64,000 bases of DNA from positions 1,922,001 through 1,986,000 of the forward strand of contig NZ_CP064952.1 of assembly GCF_011038885.2 (NCBI RefSeq), given 5' to 3'. Positions 8,401-16,460 of this stretch are shown piece by piece. The notes beneath the pieces are model-generated. The model worked only from the letters and a program-made list of their open reading frames with translations. It made no database searches and was not told where the DNA came from. Made by a program: the position numbers and the translations under genes. Position 1 is the first letter of the stretch. Every line of letters starts with the position of its first letter. The stretch comes from Schaalia sp. ZJ405 (lineage in GTDB: Bacteria > Actinomycetota > Actinomycetes > Actinomycetales > Actinomycetaceae).

Positions 8401-9756
8401 GGGTTAGCGGACAAAATGTGTTGGTAGTTTAGGTTTCAATTGTTGTGTTGGGGCTTTAGTCCCATCGATTTGTGTATGGGGTGGTGTGGTGGATTTCTGC
8501 CCAGACGATTGCGTCGCCCCATTGGGGGATTGATGTGGCGGTTTGGTGGTGTTGGGTGGCGTGGTGGTAGGTGTTTTCGATGTCGCTGTCAGTGGGGAAG
8601 GTTTTGAGGAGTTGTGCTGGTGGTAGCGGGTTTGGGCTGTGCATGTAGCACCACCAGAAGATCGCTTTGATGCGTCGGGTTAGGCTCATGCCTCTGTGAT
8701 CGCGCAGCATTTGGCGTAGGGGTGCGTTGATGGCTCCTTCGATGCGGTTATTGGTTGATGGCATGGTGATGTCCCATTCGTCGTCAAGGAAGGTGAATAA
8801 GCGTTTGTCTGCGAGGATTTTGTTGGTGGAGTTTCGGGCTTTAACCAGGCGCGCATGGGTGTATTCGAGGGTTCCATTGGGGGTTGCGGTGCGTTGGGCA
8901 AGGAATGCCTCCCAGCGGCGAAGCCAGTCCATGTAGTCGCGGATCCATTGGCGTGCCGATTGGGGTGTTTTAGCTTTCAACAGCGCTAGGGCGAGCTGGC
9001 GAAGCTCTTGAGAGGCTGGTAGGCGTGGATGGCGTGTGGTGGCTGTGGTCAGGTTCATGAATACATGAAAGACACATCGTTGGACACTAGTGTCGGGCCA
9101 ATGTTGGCGGCGAGCTTTCTCAAAACCACCACTGCCGTCAGTGACAACCACATCGGGTGGGGCGATGCGGCTCATAAGCGCACCCCACGCCCTGGAGTTC
9201 TCACTACGAGCCACATACCAGCCCAGCACGTGTTCGTTGGTGCAGGCAATCAACACGACCGCTTGACGGCCCAAATGCAGGCCATCAACGAAGACGACTG
9301 GGTGGACTTCGTCAACGACGGGACAAAAAGGCCATAACTGCCACAAGCGTTCGTTCTTACGCCTAAACGTTCGTCCCGCCCCTGGCATGTTCTTTTGAAG
9401 TTCACCCGATGTCAGCCACTTCAAAAACCGCTCAAGAAGCTTCGCGGTGTTATCAATGCGCCCCACCCGTGACACGCCGCACGCGCGACACCTCCACCGT
9501 TGAGTTCCACGAGACGTGTACCCATACCGCGTCATCACAAGACCACAAACTTCACATCGAGGAATATTCATTCCTCAACGATCAGAAAAAACAACTTCAA
9601 CGCCAACTATTCACTGCAACCACAACCAAAACACACCCACCGACCAACACAAAATGTCCGCGACGCAAGTTGGAAACCACCAACTTCAACACCGACTTTC
9701 CCCCGCCATACCAACGAAAAACAACCCAAAAACCAACACGAAAAGTCCGCTAACCC
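8401..9756 (-). mobile_element. IS1249-like insertion sequence, copy 2 (complete, 1356 bp)
   Basis: Same element and orientation as copy 1. Ends are GGGTTAGCGGAC at 8401 and its complement at 9756. The flanking 8-bp duplication is AAAATTTG (8393-8400 and 9757-9764), different from that of copy 1, so each copy transposed on its own. The right end lies 69 bp from the 3' end of tRNA-Ala. Confidence 0.95.
8456..9571 (-). CDS. IS1249-type transposase (copy 2)
   Basis: 371 residues, identical in translation to the transposase of copy 1: zinc ribbon at the N-terminus and the DDE-type core with Asp in VFVDGLHLG, Asp in VVTDGSGGF and Glu in NNRIEGAIN. No frameshift or stop. Short open frames on the opposite strand within the IS are by-products of its composition. 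Confidence 0.93.
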   Translation of the reverse strand: MNIPRCEVCGLVMTRYGYTSRGTQRWRCRACGVSRVGRIDNTAKLLERFLKWLTSGELQKNMPGAGRTFRRKNERLWQLWPFCPVVDEVHPVVFVDGLHLGRQAVVLIACTNEHVLGWYVARSENSRAWGALMSRIAPPDVVVTDGSGGFEKARRQHWPDTSVQRCVFHVFMNLTTATTRHPRLPASQELRQLALALLKAKTPQSARQWIRDYMDWLRRWEAFLAQRTATPNGTLEYTHARLVKARNSTNKILADKRLFTFLDDEWDITMPSTNNRIEGAINAPLRQMLRDHRGMSLTRRIKAIFWWCYMHSPNPLPPAQLLKTFPTDSDIENTYHHATQHHQTATSIPQWGDAIVWAEIHHTTPYTNRWD

Positions 9757-9825
9757 AAAATTTGGCGCACTTTGACAAAACAAAACCTGCTGGCGCGAAG
9801 TTGTATCAACACCAGCAGGAACTTG

Positions 9826-9898
9826 TGGAGCTAGGGGGATTCGAACCCCCGACCTTCTCATTGCGAACGAGACGCGCTACCAACTGCGCCATAGCCCC
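9826..9898 (-). tRNA. tRNA-Ala (anticodon CGC)
   Basis: On the minus strand GGGGCTA pairs with TAGCTCC (acceptor stem, one G-U), the anticodon stem TCTCG/TGAGA encloses loop TTCGCAA with anticodon CGC, and the T-arm has GGTTCGAATCC. Discriminator base A; CCA is not encoded. Reads GCG codons. Its 3' end faces the accessory block, a common island insertion point. Confidence 0.95.
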
Positions 9899-10052
9899 AA
9901 GGACGGGTAAGAGCTTACCACTCTTAGCCCATCAAAGGCGAAATCGAAATCGTGGAACAGGCAACACCCACACAGTTCGGCAGCCAGGACCAACGAACGA
10001 ACCGCCACCACTACACCGTCAGTTCACGGCGATCAGACCGCGTTGACGGTGT

Positions 10053-11129
10053 TTACTGCGCGCGTCGAGATTCCAAAACCGCGTCAAGATCAAGAACAAC
10101 TTCCTGATCAGCAACCACTTGCTCCGTTGACCGCACCGTCGCAGGGGTGCTGGCTTCAACGGGTCGCGCCGGTGTTGAGGCTTCAACTCGCGGGATGCCG
10201 CGCAGGTCGGTATCCGAATGGACAGTGCGCGCGGAGATTCGCCCACGCATGGCGTACATCGGTGCTGGAATGTTCGACACGGTCCAGCCGCGACGCTCAA
10301 CGGTTGCTTCGGGAGCGGGCCCCTGCTCATCGGTGTCTTCAACGCGGGAAACGTTGGCCGTCGAGGATACATCCTCAGCCGAGAGTGTCAGCTCCGCCTC
10401 ACCTTCCTCATTCGCGGATACGTCCGAGGCCTCAAAGGTGTCCACGTCCTCGTCACGTAGGGTTTCCGGTGAGTGGACCTCGTCCTCGGCCCTCTCGGAG
10501 GTGCCCTCAACCACGCGAGGAGTCAGGGTTTCTGGGGACGAGGACGAGCGCGCACCTGACCCGCGAGAGAGTTTGTCGCGCAGTTCAAGAAGTGTCTCAA
10601 TCTCTTCCCTGTTGGTTTTCTCAGAGCGGATGGCGGCGTAACGCGAGGCGACAAGAGATCCTGCGAGAATTCCCGCGGGAACAAGTGACCATGCCCAGCT
10701 CAGAGGCGTTGTGACCGCAACGATAAAGACCAGCAGTGTGACGATGGCAAGCGCACCGGAGGTCACCATGCGTCGGCGCGCAGCGGCGGTTTCGTTGGCG
10801 ATTCGGGCGGCGCGTTTCGCGCGCAGGCGTGCAACGTCTCGCACGTGCTGGTTGTTCACGCGATCAACCCGGATGTTGGGTCGCTGGTTTTCGACGCTGT
10901 CCATGACATCTCCACTCTGCACGACCGTGCGTTTCTGACCAAGCAGTGGCCCCCCTGCTTGGTCGCAGTCGTGCGCTGCATCGGCTGTCGTTTTCAGGAG
11001 CCTGAGACGGCTGGAGAATCGGTCACTTTCTCGTGATTGAGTGATCGCTTCTCGACGTGCAACAAGTTGCGGCATTGCCGTCAGAATCACGACGAATGCC
11101 GCGATGATGATCAGTCCCCCATACTCCAC
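10053..11129 (-). CDS. GlpR-like membrane protein (Rv0996-type) with acidic disordered tail
   Basis: 358 residues. One hydrophobic helix at the N-terminus (about 4-22), a basic region with RVNNQHVRDVARLRAKRAARIANE, then a pair of helices (about 122-162), and a long acidic, low-complexity C-terminus ending LDLDAVLESRRAQ. The order galU-moeA-rimJ-membrane protein equals Rv0993-Rv0996 of M. tuberculosis. From memory, in Corynebacterium glutamicum the corresponding membrane protein is GlpR, receptor of the MoeA-like FtsZ-binding protein Glp; I assign this gene by synteny and topology. GTG 11129 is preceded by TACTGT exactly 6 bases upstream, fitting leaderless transcription. The disordered tail contains a dispersed motif copy encoding SSSSPETL. 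Confidence 0.65.
   Translation of the reverse strand: MEYGGLIIIAAFVVILTAMPQLVARREAITQSRESDRFSSRLRLLKTTADAAHDCDQAGGPLLGQKRTVVQSGDVMDSVENQRPNIRVDRVNNQHVRDVARLRAKRAARIANETAAARRRMVTSGALAIVTLLVFIVAVTTPLSWAWSLVPAGILAGSLVASRYAAIRSEKTNREEIETLLELRDKLSRGSGARSSSSPETLTPRVVEGTSERAEDEVHSPETLRDEDVDTFEASDVSANEEGEAELTLSAEDVSSTANVSRVEDTDEQGPAPEATVERRGWTVSNIPAPMYAMRGRISARTVHSDTDLRGIPRVEASTPARPVEASTPATVRSTEQVVADQEVVLDLDAVLESRRAQ
10534..10548 (+). repeat. Dispersed GACGAGGACGA motif
   Basis: GGGGACGAGGACGAG; antisense to the GlpR-like gene, where it encodes SSSSPE. The near copy GACGAGGACG reads on the minus strand at 10445-10454. Confidence 0.8.
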
Positions 11130-11317
11130 GAATCAACAGTACGGGTTTAAGGATGCTCAATTCGGTGTTTGTTTCGCGTGTTGACGGACGAGATCGCCGC
11201 AACGTTGTCCCAATTTCACCAGTAGTCACATCTGTAACACCAGGCACTCGTGACCCAGCTCAACAAGGCGCTGATCTGCACTAACCACACAGCAACACGT
11301 CGCTCACGCAGCACGAC

Positions 11318-12064
11318 CTATTCGTCGATACTGCGCCCCCACACAGACCGCACCAATCCCCCATCCGGGTAGGACTCCGAGTCAATCGAAAATGCCACGT
11401 GATCGGCCCACTGTCCCCCGATGTTCATGTACCGAGGACGCACACCCTCCTCGTACAAACCGAGCTTGCGGCACAGCGCAAGAGAACGGGCATTTTCTGG
11501 GCGCACACACACTTCGAGCCGATGGAGCCCGGCCTCGCCAATGACGGCGTCAATGACGATTGCCGCACCGAGCGACCCGACCCCGCGGCCAGCCCAATCT
11601 GAGAGCACCCAGTAGCCCATGAGTCCCTGCGACATCGACCCGCGTACAACATTCGACACCGTGTATTGGCCGATGATTGCGTCATCGGCGAAAATCCCCA
11701 TGACCAGGAGTGAGCCGCGACGTTGCTGACGATCCGACGCACGCTGATACTGGGCGATCGTCGGGATTATTTCCGGCGACCCCTGCGGTAGCGTTGCCTC
11801 CCACGGTCCCAACCATTCCCGATCAGATCGACGGACATCGTCGAGGCGCGCATGCTCACGCCCGACCAAGGGACGGATCGTCAAGGATTGGGGATCCCAC
11901 GACCCGCTCGGAGGCACCATAAATGCCGGCTGAATAAAGCCGCGTTCCGCCGGCTCAGTGACAACATACTCCCACTGAGAATAGGGGCGCCCCCAGATCC
12001 GAGGACGAGGACGCCACCCCCACGAAGGCACCGATCCAGGAGACGCTAATCCAGAACTAAGCAT
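11318..12064 (-). CDS. RimJ-like GNAT N-acetyltransferase
   Basis: 248 residues; the GNAT domain spans about 60-225. The acetyl-CoA loop is in YWVLSDWAGRGVGSLGAAIVID (about 151-172), with the conserved HRLEVCVRPENARSLALCRKLGL after it. This is the ribosomal-protein-alanine-acetyltransferase (RimJ/RimL) subfamily, matching the rimJ position next to moeA and galU in actinobacteria; the true substrate is unknown. It starts inside the last 19 bases of moeA, so the two are translated together. The first 50 residues are not conserved GNAT sequence, and a later start cannot be excluded. Confidence 0.85.
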   Translation of the reverse strand: MLSSGLASPGSVPSWGWRPRPRIWGRPYSQWEYVVTEPAERGFIQPAFMVPPSGSWDPQSLTIRPLVGREHARLDDVRRSDREWLGPWEATLPQGSPEIIPTIAQYQRASDRQQRRGSLLVMGIFADDAIIGQYTVSNVVRGSMSQGLMGYWVLSDWAGRGVGSLGAAIVIDAVIGEAGLHRLEVCVRPENARSLALCRKLGLYEEGVRPRYMNIGGQWADHVAFSIDSESYPDGGLVRSVWGRSIDE

Positions 12065-13275
12065 TGGAGAAGATCCCCTGCCCGAACGTTCGTCGTCTCC
12101 TCGGGAACAACCGCGAGCGCATTAGAATCCGCCAGAGCCGACAGGAGAAGCGACGCAGGAGCACCCATGACGCGCGCCTGATACCCCACCTTTGGATCAC
12201 CCACGAGCCGCACACGAACAAACTCACGGCGACCACGAGGCGAGTACCACGACCGATCGACGGCTGCACGAACGCTCGGTCGGTTGAGCACCGTCCATCC
12301 CTGCATATGCCGCAGAGCCGGACGGACAAATACCTCGAAGCACACCTGAGCGGACACAGGGTCACCCGGGAGACAGAAGATCGGCGTGCCCTCCTCCCCT
12401 TCACGGTCACCACCGACGTACCCAACTCCGAGGATGTGCCCAGGCCAGGCAGCGACGTTATCGAAACGCACGGTTCCGAGTGCGCCGAGCACTTCGCGAA
12501 CGGTGTCGCCTGAGCCGTAGGAGATTCCCCCGGTTGTCAGGATGAGATCGGCACGAACCAGCTGATCCTCGATGGTTTCACGCAGACGATTCCTTTCGTC
12601 TGGCACGGCGGCAACACGGAAGGTCTGCGCTCCGGCGTCGGCAATCGCCGTTGACAGCGCATGCCCGTTAGCGTCGAATACTGTGCCGGGACGTGCGGGG
12701 CGTCCGGGTTCAACGACTTCGTCACCGATCGAGAGGATGACGACGCGCGGACGTGGATGAACGAGGACGTGTGAGCGTCCCACTCCTGCCAGCAGAGCCA
12801 CCTGTCGAGCACCCACACGTGTTCCCTTGCGCAGCACGATATGGCCTTCGGCAACGTCCTCTGCTTTACGCCGAATGTTTTCTCCCACTGCCGGTTGTGT
12901 TCGCACGGCGACTGTGGAGATCCCGTGATCGGTGAAGTCGAGAGCGACAACAGCGTCAGCACCCGTCGGAACGGGAGCTCCCGACGCAATGCGGATCGCT
13001 GTCCCGGCGATGAGGGCTGCTGGGTTGACATCTCCGGCGCGGATCTCCTCAGTGACGGACAGCGACACCGGTGCATCCGGGCGGGCTCCGGCAAGATCCT
13101 GGGAACGCACGGCGTACCCGTCAAGCGCCGCGAGATCGGCAACGGGGAGGTCGAACGGAGCCTGGACATCTTCGGCGAGGACGCACGACACGGCATCGGC
13201 AAGTTGAACTTCGAGGGGTGGCTGCTGTCCGACAGCAGCAATACAGTCTTGGTAAAAGTCAGCAACAGAACGCAT
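12046..13275 (-). CDS. MoeA-type molybdopterin molybdotransferase / Glp gephyrin-like protein
   Basis: 409 residues, full MoeA architecture: N-terminal domain with PFDLPVADLAALDGYAVRS (about 40-58), the central MogA-like domain with ILSIGDEVVEPGRP, TGGISYGSGDTVREVL and a PGDPVSAQVCFEVF segment, and a C-terminal beta domain. Classic MoeA inserts molybdate into adenylylated molybdopterin. No other molybdenum-cofactor gene occurs here, and the partner membrane gene is adjacent, so this copy could instead be the division protein Glp described in Corynebacterium, which has the MoeA fold, binds FtsZ and uses the receptor GlpR. The two roles cannot be separated from sequence alone. Five bases separate it from galU. 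Confidence 0.88.
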   Translation of the reverse strand: MRSVADFYQDCIAAVGQQPPLEVQLADAVSCVLAEDVQAPFDLPVADLAALDGYAVRSQDLAGARPDAPVSLSVTEEIRAGDVNPAALIAGTAIRIASGAPVPTGADAVVALDFTDHGISTVAVRTQPAVGENIRRKAEDVAEGHIVLRKGTRVGARQVALLAGVGRSHVLVHPRPRVVILSIGDEVVEPGRPARPGTVFDANGHALSTAIADAGAQTFRVAAVPDERNRLRETIEDQLVRADLILTTGGISYGSGDTVREVLGALGTVRFDNVAAWPGHILGVGYVGGDREGEEGTPIFCLPGDPVSAQVCFEVFVRPALRHMQGWTVLNRPSVRAAVDRSWYSPRGRREFVRVRLVGDPKVGYQARVMGAPASLLLSALADSNALAVVPEETTNVRAGDLLQCLVLD

Positions 13276-13280
13276 GATGT

Positions 13281-14213
13281 TTACTTCCCGAGTTTCTCTT
13301 CGAGGAATGACCGGAATGTGGGGCCCAGTGTCGGGTCTTCAAGGGCGAGTTCGACATTTGCAGCGAGGTAACCCAGTTTGTCACCCGTATCGAAACGCCG
13401 TTCATCGATGACCACACCGTAAAGGCCTCCACCTTGGGCAGGATCGGTATCAATCATCTGGGCATAACCGTCGGTGAGTTGAATTTCTCCGCCGGCCCCG
13501 GGACCGAGGTTTTCCAGAGCATCAAATACCGCGGGGTCGAGGACGTAGCGACCAACAACCGCGTATTCCGACTTCACCTGGTCAATCGGCGGTTTCTCCA
13601 CGACGTCGGTGATTCGCATGAGTTTGCCAGGTTCAACGTCGACACCGTGCGGAACATCAATCACTTCGACCGCTGTTGACGCATAGGCCGTTGCCTGCTG
13701 CGCAGTGACCTTGAGGAGGGCAACGACGCTGCCGCCCAGAGCCTGCCGCACCTGGATCATCTGCGAGAGCAAGCGCGACCCCGGTTCCATGAGGTCGTCG
13801 GGAAGGAGCACGGCGAAAGGATGGTCTCCCACATGCTGTTTCGCCTGGAAAATCGCATGTCCTAAGCCCAGCGGATGCCCTTGACGAACCGAATGAACGC
13901 GAGCAAGACCGCGATGGAGGCGAACCTGTTCAAGCGCTTGCGCTTTACCTGCCCGTTCCAAGTCCGCTTCTAAGCCGGGTTCGTCGTCGAAATAGTCCTC
14001 GATCGCGTTCTTGCCTGCGCGCGTCACAAAAAGCACGTCGGAGATTCCTGCGTCTGTGGCTTCCCTGACGATGTATTCAATGGACGGACGATCAACAATC
14101 GGCAGCATCTCTTTGGGAACCGACTTCGTGATCGGAAGGAACCGCGTGCCACGACCGGCTGCGGGCACAACGGCATGGATCACGGGGCAAGGAGTGTTCG
14201 TCATGTCATCCAC
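13281..14213 (-). CDS. galU: UTP-glucose-1-phosphate uridylyltransferase
   Basis: 310 residues. The nucleotide-binding signature AVVPAAGRGTRFLPITKSVPKEMLPI is at the N-terminus (about 14-40), with the later FEKPxxDxxxS-like segment VVEKPPIDQVKSEYAVVGRYVLDP and GEIQLTDGYAQM, all diagnostic of GalU. The enzyme makes UDP-glucose for cell-wall polysaccharides and glycolipids in the cytoplasm. Start is ATG 14213 or ATG 14204; the second lies 7 bases after TAATGT and may be leaderless. First gene of the galU-moeA-rimJ run. Confidence 0.95.
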   Translation of the reverse strand: MDDMTNTPCPVIHAVVPAAGRGTRFLPITKSVPKEMLPIVDRPSIEYIVREATDAGISDVLFVTRAGKNAIEDYFDDEPGLEADLERAGKAQALEQVRLHRGLARVHSVRQGHPLGLGHAIFQAKQHVGDHPFAVLLPDDLMEPGSRLLSQMIQVRQALGGSVVALLKVTAQQATAYASTAVEVIDVPHGVDVEPGKLMRITDVVEKPPIDQVKSEYAVVGRYVLDPAVFDALENLGPGAGGEIQLTDGYAQMIDTDPAQGGGLYGVVIDERRFDTGDKLGYLAANVELALEDPTLGPTFRSFLEEKLGK

Positions 14214-14510
14214 ATTAGCCGAGCACCCCTACATTTGACGCGAAGCTCACTCAGTCCTGTGCATCGGCGTCCCGGCATCGCTGGGCGGCCACTTCATCCC
14301 GGACGCAGCCTGGACTCCCAACACGCCGTCTCACGTGCGCGAAAGGGGTGCCCGGAGGTGTCAATCCGCGCCCGGTCACGTCGCACATTCCATGTCCACG
14401 GAAAACATCCGTTGGGCAGACCTGCGAACACCTGATGGAATACGCGATGAACTCCTGGAATACTCGGTGACGTGACGGGTCACCACGAATCAGCTTCTTC
14501 TCTCCCCAAG

Positions 14511-14539
14511 GGTTTCATGAACGAAGGTTTCATGAACGA
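14511..14539 (+). repeat. 15-bp tandem repeat over two alternative start codons
   Basis: GGTTTCATGAACGA at 14511-14524 and again at 14526-14539, period 15 bp, encoding GFMNE twice in frame. Confidence 0.85.
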
Positions 14540-15206
14540 GGACGAGCGCGCCTCATCCGGCGCGCATCCCACCGATGAACTCTCATCCTTAAAACACCAG
14601 TGGCGCCGCCGGATCCGGTCGGCACGCGCAGATAGCGCACATCATCGCGAGGTTTCTCAGGCACACGCATTCGCACGCTCCTGGGAACGGCTCGTGAATC
14701 TTCTCGCTCTTCCACACCCCTCACTGCCTGCGCTCTACGTTCCAACGATCCAAGAGCCTGATGTTTCCGCGATCATCGATGCCAGTGCCCGCTCGATCTT
14801 GCCCGTCCTCGTCAATGACATCGGACGGTACACCGAACCCACGTGGGGATTCCACACCCCGGGCTCTCCTTTGGAGACGCCTCTGACGGGGCCCGCCCAG
14901 CCGAAGGAACCACACGAAGGGCCCGACGCACTCGCACAAGCGGACATCATCCTTGTTCCCGCACTCGCTGTTGATCGATCCGGCACCCGACTTGGTCAGG
15001 GCGGGGGCTGGTACGACAGAGCCCTCCAATTTGCCACCCCCACAGTTCCCATCGTTGCCGCGGTGTTTGACGAGGAGTTTTTCGACGCCGGAACTCTGCC
15101 TCGCCAACCACATGATCTCCCCGTTGATGGGGTGATCACACCATCGCGTGCGCTGATCTTTAATCGGCATGACAGCCGTCATCCACAGGCCCCGATCCCC
15201 CACTGA
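14517..15206 (+). CDS. 5-formyltetrahydrofolate cyclo-ligase
   Basis: About 229 residues. The family core is LKHQWRRRIRSARAD at the N-terminus, then RYTEPTWGFHTP and the C-terminal signature LVPALAVDRSGTRLGQGGGWYDRAL, the phosphate- and folate-binding loop. It catalyses ATP-dependent closure of 5-formyl-THF to 5,10-methenyl-THF. The start is uncertain: a 15-bp tandem repeat gives two equal candidates, ATG 14517 and ATG 14532, each preceded by GGTTTC. It is divergent from galU, as Rv0992c is in M. tuberculosis. A one-mismatch copy of the dispersed motif follows the second ATG, encoding NEDER. Confidence 0.9.
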   Translation: MNEGFMNEDERASSGAHPTDELSSLKHQWRRRIRSARADSAHHREVSQAHAFARSWERLVNLLALPHPSLPALYVPTIQEPDVSAIIDASARSILPVLVNDIGRYTEPTWGFHTPGSPLETPLTGPAQPKEPHEGPDALAQADIILVPALAVDRSGTRLGQGGGWYDRALQFATPTVPIVAAVFDEEFFDAGTLPRQPHDLPVDGVITPSRALIFNRHDSRHPQAPIPH

Positions 15207-15327
15207 TTCTGTCCACAAGAACTCTCCACATGCGTTCCTATCACCAGGATCGGCCAACGCTCGGCTCCATCCACAGCAACGCGTAGTGCGGCTGACAGGA
15301 AACCTCACCGGAGTCATCCTTGGCGAC

Positions 15328-15966
15328 ATGGAGTTCTTCACCGCATGGCCCGTGATACGCAAAATTCTCATCGGGATCGCTGCCGCACTCGTCGTTGCCA
15401 CCGTGATCTGGTTCCTGCGCCCAACAAGTCCGGGAACCAGTGTTGTCGTGGCAACACGCAATCTGAAAACCGGTGATCGACTCTCCCCAGCGGCAACAAC
15501 CCACGTCACGGTTCCACCCAACGCAGCCCCGGCGGATGCGTTAACCCGCGATCAGCTCCCCGACGTATGGGATGGGCCCGCAATCACACAGGGGACAATC
15601 ATCACAGAATCCCTGGTCAGCGGGTCAGTTCTTGGGCGCGAACTTTCACGCGACCACGCACAGATTTCCGTTGTCCTCGAACGGATTCACCTGCCCGACA
15701 TAGCTCCCGGAGACTTCGTTGATGTCTGGGCGATCCCAGAAAACTGTGACGACCCTAGCTGTTCTGCATTTTTGCTGGCCGGCAAAGTACGCATAGTCTC
15801 TATGAAGGACGGTGACGCATCCCAATGGGATACGGCACAACCGATCCAGGTCGATCTCGTGGTGAACAGTCAAGACCAGGGAACAATCCTCGGACACGCA
15901 CGGACAGGCACCCTTGGCCTCACTCTCCGCTCCACGGATACTCGACCTCCATCAATAGACAACTAG
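15328..15966 (+). CDS. SAF-domain membrane-anchored protein
   Basis: About 212 residues from ATG 15328 (MEFFTAWPVIRKILIG). One transmembrane helix (about 10-31) is followed by a SAF domain: VVVATRNLKTGDRLSPAATTHVTVPPNAAP, the form seen in CpaB/RcpC and FlgA-like proteins, and then GTIITESLVSGSVLGREL. The frame is open farther upstream but overlaps the cyclo-ligase gene; the chosen start gives a typical short cytoplasmic N-terminus, though no strong ribosome site is visible. It lies between 5-FCL and mscL, as a SAF protein often does in actinobacteria. Role unknown; pilus assembly is unlikely since no pilus genes are present. Confidence 0.8.
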   Translation: MEFFTAWPVIRKILIGIAAALVVATVIWFLRPTSPGTSVVVATRNLKTGDRLSPAATTHVTVPPNAAPADALTRDQLPDVWDGPAITQGTIITESLVSGSVLGRELSRDHAQISVVLERIHLPDIAPGDFVDVWAIPENCDDPSCSAFLLAGKVRIVSMKDGDASQWDTAQPIQVDLVVNSQDQGTILGHARTGTLGLTLRSTDTRPPSIDN

Positions 15967-15975
15967 GAGTCACTC

Positions 15976-16371
15976 ATGATCCAAGGCTTTAAGGATTTTA
16001 TTTCCCGCGGCAACGCCATCGACCTCGCTGTCGGTATGATCATCGGCGCTGCCTTCACCGGCGTCGTCACCGCACTCGTTGAAAAGGTCATCAACCCTCT
16101 CATCGGCGGCCTGATCGGCAAGCCGAACTTCGATAACTTCCTTGAGTTCCACATCGGCGATGCCCTTGTTCAGCCCGGTGCCATCATCACTGCGCTGGTG
16201 AACTTCCTCCTCATCGCATTCGCCCTGTACTTCTTCCTCGTTGTTCCAATGAACAAGCTCAACGACATGAAGAAGAAGCCAGCAGATGAGGGGCCTGCCC
16301 AGGTCTCCGATGAAGTCAAGCTGCTCCAGGAAATCCGCGACTCGCTGGTCACCCGAAACTCCGATAGCTAA
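15976..16371 (+). CDS. mscL: Large-conductance mechanosensitive channel
   Basis: 131 residues. The N-terminal MIQGFKDFISRGNAIDLAVGMIIGAAFTGVVTALVEKVINPLIGG is the conserved amphipathic helix and pore helix TM1; TM2 is about 70-93; the C-terminal helix has KLLQEIRDSL. MscL opens under membrane tension to release solutes on osmotic downshock. The length is standard. TAGGAG precedes the start, and the SAF gene ends nine bases upstream, suggesting one transcript ending at the hairpin that follows. Confidence 0.97.
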   Translation: MIQGFKDFISRGNAIDLAVGMIIGAAFTGVVTALVEKVINPLIGGLIGKPNFDNFLEFHIGDALVQPGAIITALVNFLLIAFALYFFLVVPMNKLNDMKKKPADEGPAQVSDEVKLLQEIRDSLVTRNSDS

Positions 16372-16391
16372 GACTCAGCGGCAACACGTAC

Positions 16392-16422
16392 GTGGCCTCG
16401 TGCTTTCGAGCACGGGGCCACA
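16392..16422 (+). terminator. Terminator after mscL
   Basis: GTGGCC-TCGTGC and GCACG-GGGCCAC pair around TTTC/GA, followed by CAGTGTTTTC with a short T run. Confidence 0.75.
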
Positions 16423-16460
16423 GTGTTTTCACGATCACGATGGGGTTTACACGATGGGGT

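Noticed and set aside
2092..9756. A composite transposon made of two IS1249-like copies
   Set aside because: Each IS has its own different 8-bp duplication at both ends. A composite unit would show one duplication outside the pair only. The copies arrived separately.
9826..9898. An attachment-site duplication of the tRNA-Ala 3' end
   Set aside because: I looked for a second copy of the T-arm/acceptor sequence at the left side of the accessory block and saw none, and no integrase gene is present.
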